Source: Arthrobacter sp. YD4 (lineage in GTDB: Bacteria; Actinomycetota; Actinomycetes; Actinomycetales; Micrococcaceae). Taken from it: 64,000 bases of DNA. The position numbers were made by a program, and so were the translations under genes. Positions within the stretch are counted from its first letter, which is position 1. Each line of letters begins with the position of its first letter. Below are positions 18,551 to 26,561 of this stretch, in pieces. The DNA is taken from assembly GCF_030410515.1 (NCBI RefSeq), contig NZ_JAUHHD010000004.1, positions 310,001 through 374,000 of the forward strand, read 5' to 3'. A model generated the notes under the pieces. That model searched no databases, was not told where the DNA came from, and was given only the letters and a program-made list of their open reading frames with translations.

Positions 18551-19641
18551 GCCTGGCCGAACAACTCCGGGACGAACAGGCCGCCTACGTCGCCGCCGTG
18601 GCCGGGAAGCTCACCGAGTTCCTGACCGGGCGGGCCGCGATCATGGCCACCATCTCGCCGGACATCGACCCCCTGATGGGGTCCATCTCCAACCTGGTCA
18701 CCGGCGGCAAGCGGCTCCGCGCGCTGATGTGCTACTGGGGCTGGCGGGGCGCCGGCGGGGACGCCGCGGCCGCCGAGGTGATCACCGCGGGCTCGGCGCT
18801 GGAGCTGTTCCAGGCGGCGGCGCTGATCCACGACGACATCATTGACCGCTCCGACACCCGGCGCGGCGGCCCCAGCGTGCACCGCCGCTTCAGTGAACTG
18901 CACGGAGAGCAGGGCTGGGCCCTCGATCCCGAACGCTTCGGCCACGCCGCGGCCATCCTCACCGGCGACCTGTGCCTGTCCTTCAGCGAGGAATCCTTCA
19001 CCGAGATCGGCAGCCGCGCCGCCGCCGGCAGCCGGGCCCGGCTCATCTTCAACCTGATGCGCGCCGAGGTCATGGCGGGCCAGTACCTGGACATCCTCGA
19101 GGAGGTGGCCGGGCCGCGCCGCGACCGGGCCGGGGCCGTCAGCCGGGCGCAGTCCATCATCCGGTTCAAGTCCGCAAAATACTCCACCGAGCATCCGCTG
19201 GCACTGGGCGGTGCGCTGGCCGGCGCCACCGATGCCCTGCTGCGCGGGTACTCGGCCTTCGCCCTGCCGCTCGGCGAGGCCTTCCAGCTGCGCGACGACG
19301 TGCTGGGCGTGTTCGGCGACCCGGTGACCACCGGCAAGCCCGCGGGCGATGACCTCCGCGAGGGCAAACGCACCGTTCTGGTGGCCTTCGCCCTGGAGAT
19401 GGCCACCCCGGAGGAGTCCGGGTTCATCGACGCCCGGCTGGGCAGTCCGGGCCTGGGGGACGAAGACGTCGAGGAGATCCGCCGGATCATCGTCGAGTGC
19501 GGGGCCCTGCAGGCCACCGAGACGCTGATCGAGGAGTTCGGCCAGGCCGCCTTCGACGCGCTGGAGTCGCTGGAACTGGACGAGCTGCCGAAGACGGCCC
19601 TGCGCCGGCTCGCCGAGGCCGCCGTCAGCCGCGCGGCCTGA
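18547..19641 (+). CDS. idsA: Polyprenyl (geranylgeranyl/farnesyl-type) diphosphate synthase
   Basis: Trans-isoprenyl diphosphate synthase that condenses IPP onto allylic diphosphates. It has 364 residues. The first aspartate-rich motif is LIHDDIIDRSDTRRG (DDxxD) and the second is RDDVLGVFGD, with GGKRLRALMCYW near the N-terminus and FKSAKYS between. Product length cannot be told from sequence alone; carotenoid or menaquinone precursors are likely in this group. The GTG start overlaps the lipoprotein stop. M. tuberculosis has idsA2 (Rv2173) at the same place near Rv2175c and pknL. Confidence 0.9.
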   Translation: MSLAEQLRDEQAAYVAAVAGKLTEFLTGRAAIMATISPDIDPLMGSISNLVTGGKRLRALMCYWGWRGAGGDAAAAEVITAGSALELFQAAALIHDDIIDRSDTRRGGPSVHRRFSELHGEQGWALDPERFGHAAAILTGDLCLSFSEESFTEIGSRAAAGSRARLIFNLMRAEVMAGQYLDILEEVAGPRRDRAGAVSRAQSIIRFKSAKYSTEHPLALGGALAGATDALLRGYSAFALPLGEAFQLRDDVLGVFGDPVTTGKPAGDDLREGKRTVLVAFALEMATPEESGFIDARLGSPGLGDEDVEEIRRIIVECGALQATETLIEEFGQAAFDALESLELDELPKTALRRLAEAAVSRAA

Positions 19642-19702
19642 CGCGCGTTAGCGGCAATAACAGCGACAGCAGAAGCACCGACAACAGCAGCGGCAACAAA
19701 AA

Positions 19703-19751
19703 GCGAAGGCCGTGCCCCTGGCAGAGTGACTGCACCGGGCACGGCCTTCGC
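19703..19751 (-). terminator. Hairpin between convergent genes
   Basis: Perfect 15-bp arms (GCGAAGGCCGTGCCC at 19703-19717 and its complement at 19737-19751) with a 19-base loop. On the minus strand the stem is followed by TTTTTG, so it should end the Rv2175c-like transcript; it may also stop the idsA transcript. Confidence 0.8.
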
Positions 19752-19795
19752 CGTTGACGCTGAAAGGTGATCCAGGAAACCGCCTCTGCGGTCCG

Positions 19796-20149
19796 CTACC
19801 AGGCCATTGTCTGGGCGCGCCGGCGGATCTCGGTCTTGCGGCCCTCCCGGAGGGCGTCGATCGGACGGCCGCGCAGGGATTCGTCCGCGGTGAACAGCCA
19901 GGTAATCAATTCCTCATCCGAATAACCGGCGTCGGAAAGGACCACAATGGTGCCCTTGAGGCTTTCCACCGCGTGGCCGTCCTGGATAAACGCCGCGGGC
20001 ACGGAGCGGATGCGGCGCTCTCCAACCCGGATCGCCGCCAGCGCACGCTCGTCCAGCAGCGCATGAACCTTGGTGATGGAGACATTCAGCAGCTCGGCAA
20101 CATCGGGCAGGGGCAGCCATTCGCCTACAAGGCTTTCTACATTACTCAC
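19796..20149 (-). CDS. Rv2175c-family DNA-binding protein
   Basis: Small protein of 117 residues of the Rv2175c family, which has a winged helix-turn-helix that binds DNA. An N-terminal helix-turn-helix (PLPDVAELLNVSITKVHALL) and a C-terminal helical region ending RPIDALREG and RRRAQTMAW match the family. In M. tuberculosis this protein is a substrate of the neighbouring kinase PknL through an N-terminal Thr; here that extension is absent and no Thr occurs in the first 24 residues. ATG start at 20149. A PASTA kinase gene lies two genes away (21918). Confidence 0.85.
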   Translation of the reverse strand: MSNVESLVGEWLPLPDVAELLNVSITKVHALLDERALAAIRVGERRIRSVPAAFIQDGHAVESLKGTIVVLSDAGYSDEELITWLFTADESLRGRPIDALREGRKTEIRRRAQTMAW

Positions 20150-20305
20150 GCGTCAAGAGTGCCATGTCGGGACGTATTGCGCCTAGTCAGCCGCGTCCCG
20201 GACGGTAATTCACCCCGCTCCGCAGCACCCGTCCACGACACACCCACAAAACGGTTTTACGGAATGTCAAACAGTTCTTGTGCTATTTCCCAATTCATGA
20301 GAGAT

Positions 20306-20368
20306 TCACATAGATCACATTTGTAACTGGGGTATCTAGAGTCACACTGATAACACCAGTAACACCGG
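20306..20368 (+). promoter_or_regulatory. Phased 9-bp repeat array, MtrA-like, before the LysM hydrolase
   Basis: Seven contiguous 9-mers in exact register from 20306. The clearest are TCACATAGA (20306), TCACATTTG (20315), TCACACTGA (20342), TAACACCAG (20351) and TAACACCGG (20360). Read one base earlier they give GTCACACTG and GTAACACCG, close to the 9-mer direct repeats (GTCACA/GTAAC type) reported for MtrA, a response regulator of wall hydrolase genes. TATCTA (20333) between the two triplets could be a -10 box. The binding is inferred. Confidence 0.5.
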
Positions 20369-20409
20369 CCTGACCTGCAGCGTTCGCCGCTGAGAAGAGG
20401 ATCTTTCCC

Positions 20410-21819
20410 ATGACGACGTCCCGTGCGCCGAAGCCAACCCCTAGGCCCGGCCTCCCGCTGATCGCGGCCACGACGGCGGCCCTGCCCGCCGTCGTCCTGT
20501 CTTCGCTGGCGATCGCCCAGCCGGCCACCGCGGAATCCCGGCCGCGCGCCATCCCGGCCACCCTGGCCGCCGCCATGAAGGCCCAGGCCGCCGGGCTCAC
20601 CGCCCAGGCCCTGCCGTCCGCAGTCATCCCGGCCGCCGCCGTCTCCACCACCATCCCGGCGGCATTCCAGCCGGCCCAGGCGCCGGCGCCGGCCGAGTAC
20701 ACGATTGCCCGCGGCGACACCGTCAGCGCGATCGCCGGCAAGTTCGGCCTGGACACCTACCAGGTCCTGTCGCTGAACAACATGCAGCCGAACACGATCA
20801 TCTACCCGGGCCAGAAGATCAAGCTCAGCGGCAACGCGGTCGCCTCCCCCCAGGCTCCCGCCGCGCCATCGGCCCCGGCACCCGCTCCCGCCGGCGGCCA
20901 GTCCTACACCGTGAAGTCCGGCGACACGCTCAGCGCGATTGCGGCCCGCAGCGGCGTCCAGCTCTCCGATGTCCTGAACTGGAACGGGCTGAACATGCGC
21001 TCGATCATCTACCCGGGCCAGCAGATCAAGGTGGGCGGCGGTTCCGCCCCCTCCGCCCCGGCACCGGCGGCTCCCGCCCCTGTGGCAGCCCCCGCGCCGT
21101 CCGCACCCGCGCCGGCACCGGCCCCCGCCTCCGGCTCCTACACCGTGAAGTCCGGCGACACCCTCTCCGGTATCGCGGCTAAGAACGGCGTGAAGCTCGC
21201 CGACATCCTCTCGGCGAACCGGCTGACCATGAGCAGCATCATCTACCCGGGCAACAAGCTGGTCATCCCGGGCGCGGGTTCCTCCACCACGGTCAACCCG
21301 AGCTCCAGCACGCCGCCGGCCACGGTCACGCCGCTCGTCCCGAGCACCTTCCTCGGCTTCAGCTACCCGGAGGCCGTGGTCAGCTCCGCCAACGCGAACA
21401 AGGCGATCCTGAACGCCTCACCGGTGCCCAGCACCGCGCAGATGAAGCAGATCGTCGCGGACACAGCGCGCCGGATGGGCGTCGACCCGTCCCTGGCCAT
21501 GGCCTTCGCTTTCCAGGAGTCCAGCTTCAACCAGCGCTCGGTTTCCCCCGCCAATGCCATTGGCACCATGCAGGTCATCCCGTCCTCGGGACAGTGGGCC
21601 TCGGACCTGGTGGGCCGCAAGCTGAACCTGCTGGACCCGTACGACAACGCCACGGCCGGCGTCGCCATCATCCGCCAACTGGTCCGCACCAGCAAGGACC
21701 TGGACACCGCGATCGCCGGTTACTACCAGGGCCAGTACTCGGTGAGCAAGAACGGCATGTACGACGACACCAAGGCGTACGTCGCGTCCATCAAGCGGCT
21801 GCAGCAGCAGTTCAGCTGA
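20410..21819 (+). CDS. Secreted cell wall hydrolase: three LysM domains and a lytic transglycosylase domain
   Basis: Exported peptidoglycan-binding enzyme that probably cleaves glycan strands. It has 469 residues: signal peptide (about 1-41, ending PATAES), Ala-rich linker, LysM1 (about 96-140), LysM2 (165-208) and LysM3 (243-287) joined by Pro/Ala linkers, and a C-terminal SLT domain from about 345. The catalytic Glu is Glu370 in AFQESSFN, followed by GTMQVIP and a late AIAGYYQGQ. The two later LysM units share SYTVKSGDTLS and are the more alike. The ATG at 20410 is preceded by GAAGAGGATC. The phased 9-bp repeats upstream suggest MtrA control. Confidence 0.93.
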   Translation: MTTSRAPKPTPRPGLPLIAATTAALPAVVLSSLAIAQPATAESRPRAIPATLAAAMKAQAAGLTAQALPSAVIPAAAVSTTIPAAFQPAQAPAPAEYTIARGDTVSAIAGKFGLDTYQVLSLNNMQPNTIIYPGQKIKLSGNAVASPQAPAAPSAPAPAPAGGQSYTVKSGDTLSAIAARSGVQLSDVLNWNGLNMRSIIYPGQQIKVGGGSAPSAPAPAAPAPVAAPAPSAPAPAPAPASGSYTVKSGDTLSGIAAKNGVKLADILSANRLTMSSIIYPGNKLVIPGAGSSTTVNPSSSTPPATVTPLVPSTFLGFSYPEAVVSSANANKAILNASPVPSTAQMKQIVADTARRMGVDPSLAMAFAFQESSFNQRSVSPANAIGTMQVIPSSGQWASDLVGRKLNLLDPYDNATAGVAIIRQLVRTSKDLDTAIAGYYQGQYSVSKNGMYDDTKAYVASIKRLQQQFS

Positions 21820-21861
21820 CCCCGGCTTCGCGCGGGGCTGAGCCCTCCGTCGCGTAACGAT

Positions 21862-21898
21862 ACGGGCCCGGATTGCATGTCAATCCGGGCCCGTTTCT
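21862..21898 (+). terminator. Hairpin between the LysM hydrolase and the PASTA kinase
   Basis: Perfect 14-bp arms (ACGGGCCCGGATTG at 21862-21875 and its complement at 21881-21894) with a 5-base loop, then a weak T run (TTCTGT). It ends only 24 bases before the kinase start codon, so it may work as a leaky terminator or attenuator. Confidence 0.75.
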
Positions 21899-21917
21899 GT
21901 GCAGAACGTAGGATCGA

Positions 21918-24098
21918 ATGGTGCAGGACTACACTTCGGATGCTCTCGTCGGGACCCTCGTGGACAACCGGTACCTGGTTCGTTCCAAGTTGGCCAGGGG
22001 CGGCATGTCCACCGTCTACCTCGCAACGGACCGCCGCCTGGAGCGGGACGTGGCGCTCAAGGTCCTGCACCCGCACATGGCCGGCGACCCGCAGTTCCTG
22101 GACCGCCTGGGCCGGGAGGCGAAGGCGGCGGCCCGGCTCTCCCACCCGCACGTGGTGGGCATGCTGGACCAGGGCGAGGACGGCCCGCTGGCATACCTGG
22201 TCATGGAGTACATCAAGGGCCACACCCTCCGGGACATGCTCAAGGAACGCGGCGCCCTCACGCCGCGACTGGCCTTGGCCTACATTGACCCCGTGGTTGA
22301 GGGCCTCGCCGCCGCGCACGCCGCCGGGCTGATCCACCGGGACGTGAAGCCGGAGAACGTCCTGATCGCCGACGACGGCCGGATCAAGATCGGCGACTTC
22401 GGCCTCGCGCGGGCCATCACGACGTCGACCAGCACCGGCGCGCTGATCGGCACGGTGGCGTACCTCTCCCCCGAGCTGGTGATGGGGCGGCAGGCTGATG
22501 CCCGCAGCGACATCTACTCCCTGGGCATCATGCTCTATGAGATGCTCACCGGCCGCCAGCCGTTCGACGGCGAGGTTCCCATCCAGGTGGCCTACCAGCA
22601 CGTGAACTCCAGCGTGGGCGCGCCCTCGCTCCTGGTGCCTGGACTTGCCGGGGAAATCGATGAGCTGGTGCAGTGGTGCACCGCCAACGACCCCGACAAG
22701 CGCCCGGTGGACGGGCAGGCCCTGCTCTCCGAGCTGCGCCACATCCGGACCAACCTCAGCGACGCCGAACTCGACCTGCAGCCGCCCGCCGCCCGCCCGC
22801 TCTCTCCCGCGCTGCCCGGCGCCGCGGCCGGAGCTGCTGCCGGAGCCGCTGCCGGCGACGGCGGGGCGCACACCGAGTTCCTCGGCGCCCTTCCGCAGCC
22901 CACCGAGGTGATCGGCCGCGGCGGCAGCAACCCCACCACCGTGATCCCGGGAACGTCCCGTCCGCCGGCCCGGGGAGCCGCCGCCGGCGGCTTCGGCCCG
23001 CTGACCGCCCCCGGCGACTCCGACGACGGCGACTCGCCCTACGGCGACTCCGGCGACAGCGGCTCCGGTTTCGGGGCGGAGGCCTGGGCCGGTGACGCCG
23101 CCGCGCCGCCGACCAGCAAGCGCGCCCAGCGCAAGCTGGACCGGGACGAGGAGAAGGCCCGGCAGCGCGCCGCCGCCACGCCCAGCCGCACCCTGCGGCC
23201 CGGCAACCCCCGCCGCCGCGGCCTGGTCTGGATCGTGGTGCTGGTGCTGGTGGCGGTGCTCGCCGCCGGAGCCGGGTGGTTTTTCGGGATGGGTCCCGGC
23301 TCGCCCGGCACCGTGCCGCAGGTGGGCAACAAGACCGTCGCCGAGGCCCAGGCCCTGCTGCGGACGGCCGGTTTCAACTCGACCACCCGGGACGTCTACG
23401 ACGACAGCGTCTCCCCCGGCCTGGTGGTCGGCTCGGAACCCCCGGCCGGCAAGGTCATCCGCAAGTTCGAACCGGTCTCCCTGGCCGTCTCCAAGGGCCC
23501 GGAGCTCTTCCCGCTGCCCGGGCTGACCGGCAAGTCCCTGGACGAGGCGAAGACGGCGCTCAACGGCGCCGGCATGGCGCTGGGCCCGGTCACCCAGACC
23601 TTCGACGAGTCCGCCCCGGCCGGTGCCGTGCTGGCTCAGGACCCGGCCGGGGGCACGCCCGCCAAGCACGGCACCCCGGTGGGCCTGACAGTCTCCAAGG
23701 GACCACAGCCCATCCCCGTCCCGGATGTGCGCGGCAAGGACCAGGACGCCGCCGCCAAGGCCCTGCAGGCCGCCGGGTTGCAACCCGTCGTCGCCCCCGA
23801 ACCCGTCTTCGACCGCTCGGTGCCCAAGGGCGCCGTCGTCAGCCAGGACCCCGCCGGCGGCGCCACCCTCACCCGCGGCGGCTCGGTCACCCTGACCATC
23901 TCCAAGGGGCCGCGGATGGTGGACGTGCCCAGCTTCGTGGGCAAGCAGGCCAAGGAGGCCCGCGACGCGCTGGAGAAACTGGGCTTCAAGGTGCAGGTGG
24001 AGAACATCCTGGGCGGGTTCTTCGGCACCGTCCGGGCCCAGGACCCGGTCAACCGGAGCGTCCCGGAGGGATCCACCATCACCCTGACCGTGGTCTAG
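21918..24098 (+). CDS. Serine/threonine protein kinase with four PASTA domains
   Basis: Membrane-spanning Hanks-type kinase; PASTA domains sense muropeptides or lipid II outside the cell. It has 726 residues. The kinase domain (about 10-275) has the glycine loop LARGGMSTVYLA, the ATP lysine in DVALKVLHP, catalytic HRDVKPEN, DFG in IGDFGLA, and a Thr/Ser activation loop. A disordered Gly/Ala/Ser/Asp linker follows, then one membrane segment (WIVVLVLVAVLAAGAGWFFG) and four PASTA repeats (about 462-726), each ending in a TVSKGP-like strand. M. tuberculosis PknL, in the same neighbourhood, lacks PASTA, so this gene combines PknL position with PknB architecture. ATG at 21918 after TAGGA. Confidence 0.93.
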   Translation: MVQDYTSDALVGTLVDNRYLVRSKLARGGMSTVYLATDRRLERDVALKVLHPHMAGDPQFLDRLGREAKAAARLSHPHVVGMLDQGEDGPLAYLVMEYIKGHTLRDMLKERGALTPRLALAYIDPVVEGLAAAHAAGLIHRDVKPENVLIADDGRIKIGDFGLARAITTSTSTGALIGTVAYLSPELVMGRQADARSDIYSLGIMLYEMLTGRQPFDGEVPIQVAYQHVNSSVGAPSLLVPGLAGEIDELVQWCTANDPDKRPVDGQALLSELRHIRTNLSDAELDLQPPAARPLSPALPGAAAGAAAGAAAGDGGAHTEFLGALPQPTEVIGRGGSNPTTVIPGTSRPPARGAAAGGFGPLTAPGDSDDGDSPYGDSGDSGSGFGAEAWAGDAAAPPTSKRAQRKLDRDEEKARQRAAATPSRTLRPGNPRRRGLVWIVVLVLVAVLAAGAGWFFGMGPGSPGTVPQVGNKTVAEAQALLRTAGFNSTTRDVYDDSVSPGLVVGSEPPAGKVIRKFEPVSLAVSKGPELFPLPGLTGKSLDEAKTALNGAGMALGPVTQTFDESAPAGAVLAQDPAGGTPAKHGTPVGLTVSKGPQPIPVPDVRGKDQDAAAKALQAAGLQPVVAPEPVFDRSVPKGAVVSQDPAGGATLTRGGSVTLTISKGPRMVDVPSFVGKQAKEARDALEKLGFKVQVENILGGFFGTVRAQDPVNRSVPEGSTITLTVV

Positions 24099-24132
24099 CC
24101 GGCCCGGCCAGGCCCTCCCAAGGGGACTTAAG

Positions 24133-24176
24133 CGCAAGGACCCCCGGTCGCCGAGCGGCGGCCGGGGGTCCTTGCG
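24133..24176. terminator. Bidirectional terminator between the kinase and DAHP synthase genes
   Basis: Perfect 15-bp arms (CGCAAGGACCCCCGG at 24133-24147 and its complement at 24162-24176), extended outward by CTTAAG/TTTAAG. It sits between two convergent genes and can serve both. Confidence 0.8.
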
Positions 24177-24194
24177 TTTAAGCTGGGCGGGGTC

Positions 24195-25643
24195 CTAGCG
24201 CTTGGCGAGGGATCCGGCCACGAGGAACGCCATCTCGAGGGACTGCATGTGGTTCAGGCGCGGGTCGCAGACCGACTCGTAGCGGTCCAGGAAGGCGTCC
24301 TGGTCGATCGGGTCCGCGCCGCCCAGGCACTCGGCCACGTCGTCGCCGGTCATCTCCACGTGCAGGCCGCCCGGCACGGTGCCGAGGCCGTGGTGGACCT
24401 CGAAGAAGCCGCGCACCTCGTCGATGACGTCGTCGAAGTTGCGGGTCTTGTAGCCGTTCGGGGAGGTAACGGTGTTGCCGTGCATCGGGTCCGTGACCCA
24501 GAGGACCTGCGCGCCGGAGGCGGTGACGCGCTCCACGATGGGCGGCAGTTTCTCGCGGATGTTGCCGGCGCCCATGCGGGTGATGAAGGTCAGGCGGCCC
24601 GGTTCGCGGTTCGGGTCCAGCTTGTCGATCAGCCGCAGCGCGTCGTCACCCGTGGTGGTGGGGCCGAGCTTCACGCCGATAGGGTTGCGGACCCGGGAGA
24701 GGAAGTCCACGTGGGCGTGGTCCAGCTCGCGGGTGCGCTCCCCGATCCAGAGGAAGTGCGCGGAGGTGTCGTACGGCAGGCCGGTGCGGGAGTCGATGCG
24801 GGTCAGCGCCCGCTCGTAGTCCAGCAGCAGCGCCTCGTGGCTGGCGTAGAACTCCACGCGCTTGAGTGCCTCGAAGTCCGCGCCGCAGGAGGACATGAAC
24901 TTGATGGCCCGGTCGATGTCGCGGGCGAGCGATTCGTAGCGGGCGTGCGCCGGATTCTCGGTGAAGCCCTTGTTCCACTGGTGCACCAGGCGGAGATCAG
25001 CGAAACCGCCCTGGGTGAAGGCCCGGATCAGGTTCAGGGTCGACGCCGAGGTGTGGTACGCCTTCAGCATCCGGCCGGCGTCGTGGGCGCGGGATTCCGG
25101 GGTGAAGTCGTAACCGTTGACGATGTCGCCGCGGTAGGCCGGGAGGGTCACACCGTCGCGGGTCTCGTCGTTGGAGGACCGCGGCTTGGCGAACTGCCCC
25201 GCCATCCGGCCCATCTTGATCACGGGCATGGCTGCGCCATAGGTAAGCACGACGGCCATCTGCAGGATGGTCCGGACCCGGGCGCTGATCTTGTCCGCGG
25301 TGGCGGCCTCGAAGGTTTCGGCGCAGTCACCGCCCTGGAGCAGGAACGCCTCGCCCCGGGCCGCGGCGGCGAGCCGTTCCCGGAGGATGTCCACCTCGCC
25401 GGCGAACACCAGCGGCGGCAGCACGGAGAGCTCCTTGACCGAGGCCTCGAAGACGGCCGGGTCGGACCAGGTGGGCTGCTGGGAGGCCGGGAGCTTCCGC
25501 CAGTCGTCCAGCCCGGGATAGTTGGCCGCCCCGCTCTGGGAGATGCCGGCGAAGGCGCCGGCTGCGAACGCGGGGGCCACGGGGGCGCCCGGCATCGGGG
25601 AGGAGGTGAGAGGGGACGTGGAGGGTGCGGATAGCTCAGTCAC
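24195..25643 (-). CDS. aroG: Class II 3-deoxy-7-phosphoheptulonate (DAHP) synthase
   Basis: First enzyme of the shikimate pathway (PEP plus erythrose 4-phosphate). It has 482 residues and the class II (plant/actinobacterial) pattern: PGLDDWRKLPASQQPTW, LQGGDCAETF, MPVIKMGRMAGQFAKPRS, YRGDIVNGYDF, WIGERTR and WVTDPMHGNT. The ortholog in M. tuberculosis is Rv2178c, also next to a kinase gene. The GTG start at 25643 overlaps an AGGAGG run with very little spacing, so the exact start is uncertain; the first conserved residues are near 40. Confidence 0.95.
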   Translation of the reverse strand: MTELSAPSTSPLTSSPMPGAPVAPAFAAGAFAGISQSGAANYPGLDDWRKLPASQQPTWSDPAVFEASVKELSVLPPLVFAGEVDILRERLAAAARGEAFLLQGGDCAETFEAATADKISARVRTILQMAVVLTYGAAMPVIKMGRMAGQFAKPRSSNDETRDGVTLPAYRGDIVNGYDFTPESRAHDAGRMLKAYHTSASTLNLIRAFTQGGFADLRLVHQWNKGFTENPAHARYESLARDIDRAIKFMSSCGADFEALKRVEFYASHEALLLDYERALTRIDSRTGLPYDTSAHFLWIGERTRELDHAHVDFLSRVRNPIGVKLGPTTTGDDALRLIDKLDPNREPGRLTFITRMGAGNIREKLPPIVERVTASGAQVLWVTDPMHGNTVTSPNGYKTRNFDDVIDEVRGFFEVHHGLGTVPGGLHVEMTGDDVAECLGGADPIDQDAFLDRYESVCDPRLNHMQSLEMAFLVAGSLAKR

Positions 25644-25709
25644 CCTCCTAGGATAGTTCGCCGGGAGCGGTTCAACGGCGCCGGGGCGTCAAAGTCCGGG
25701 CCCCTCCCG

Positions 25710-26450
25710 TCACACTGTTCCCGGCGCCTCCGGGCCCGGGCCGGCCTCCTGCGTGGGTGCCTCGGTGGCCTTGCCGGCGAGCCGGAGCTTGACGACGGCG
25801 GCGTACTCGTCCACGTACTCCTGCCCGGAGAGTCTCATCAGCTCGTACATGATCTCGTCCGTCACGGAGCGCTGGATGAGCCGGTCGTCCTCCATGCCGT
25901 AGTAGCGGCTGAAATCCATCGGCTCGCCGAAGATCATGCCGATCCGGCGGATGTTGGGGACCCGCTTGCCGATCGGCTGGACCTTGTCCGTGCCGATCAT
26001 CGCCACCGGGATCACCGGGACCCGGGCCTGCAGCGCCAGCCGGGCCACGCCCACCTTGCCGCGGTACAGCCGCGAGTCCGGGCTGCGGGTGCCCTCGGGG
26101 TAGATGCCCAGCAGCGAGCCGTTCTTCAGCACGTCCATGCCGGCGTTCAGTGACTGGGCGGAGGCCGCTCCCCCGGACCGGTCCATCGGCAGCTGGTTGG
26201 TCAGGCGGAAGAAGGCGGCCGTGAGCTTGCCCTTGACGCCCTTGCCGGTGAAGTACTCGGACTTGGCCAGGAACACTACCGGCCGGGGCACCATCAGGGG
26301 CATGAAGATGGAATCGGAGAAGGAGAGGTGGTTGGAGGCAAGGATCGCGGCGCCGCTGGCGGGAACGTTGTCCAGGCCCTTGACCCACGGCCGGAAGAGC
26401 GTCTTGAGGACCGGTCCGAGGACGAACGTCTTCATGAACCAATAAAACAC
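25710..26450 (-). CDS. plsC: 1-acylglycerol-3-phosphate acyltransferase (PlsC family)
   Basis: Membrane-associated acyltransferase that should make phosphatidic acid from lysophosphatidate. It has 246 residues. The HX4D active-site motif is NHLSFSD, followed by LAKSEYF, the substrate motif YPEGTRSP and PVIPVAMIGTD. A C-terminal Glu/Pro/Ala tail follows the fold. GTG at 26450 is used, with AGAGG eight bases upstream; ATG at 26435 is an alternative. It is divergent from the esterase pair. A second LPLAT gene is at 42770. Confidence 0.9.
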   Translation of the reverse strand: MFYWFMKTFVLGPVLKTLFRPWVKGLDNVPASGAAILASNHLSFSDSIFMPLMVPRPVVFLAKSEYFTGKGVKGKLTAAFFRLTNQLPMDRSGGAASAQSLNAGMDVLKNGSLLGIYPEGTRSPDSRLYRGKVGVARLALQARVPVIPVAMIGTDKVQPIGKRVPNIRRIGMIFGEPMDFSRYYGMEDDRLIQRSVTDEIMYELMRLSGQEYVDEYAAVVKLRLAGKATEAPTQEAGPGPEAPGTV

Positions 26451-26561
26451 GTGGTGTACCTCTCCGGCAGGCGTCTGGCCGGCCCTTCCTCGGGTCCGGC
26501 CAGGACTTCAATGACACCCTACTCTAGTGAGTTTTGTCCCGAACAGTGACACGATGGGCTC

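Noticed and set aside
20150-20409. Possible c-di-AMP (ydaO-type) riboswitch before the LysM gene
   Set aside because: Such riboswitches precede many wall hydrolase genes, but I do not find the conserved core sequence; the phased 9-bp repeats explain the region better.
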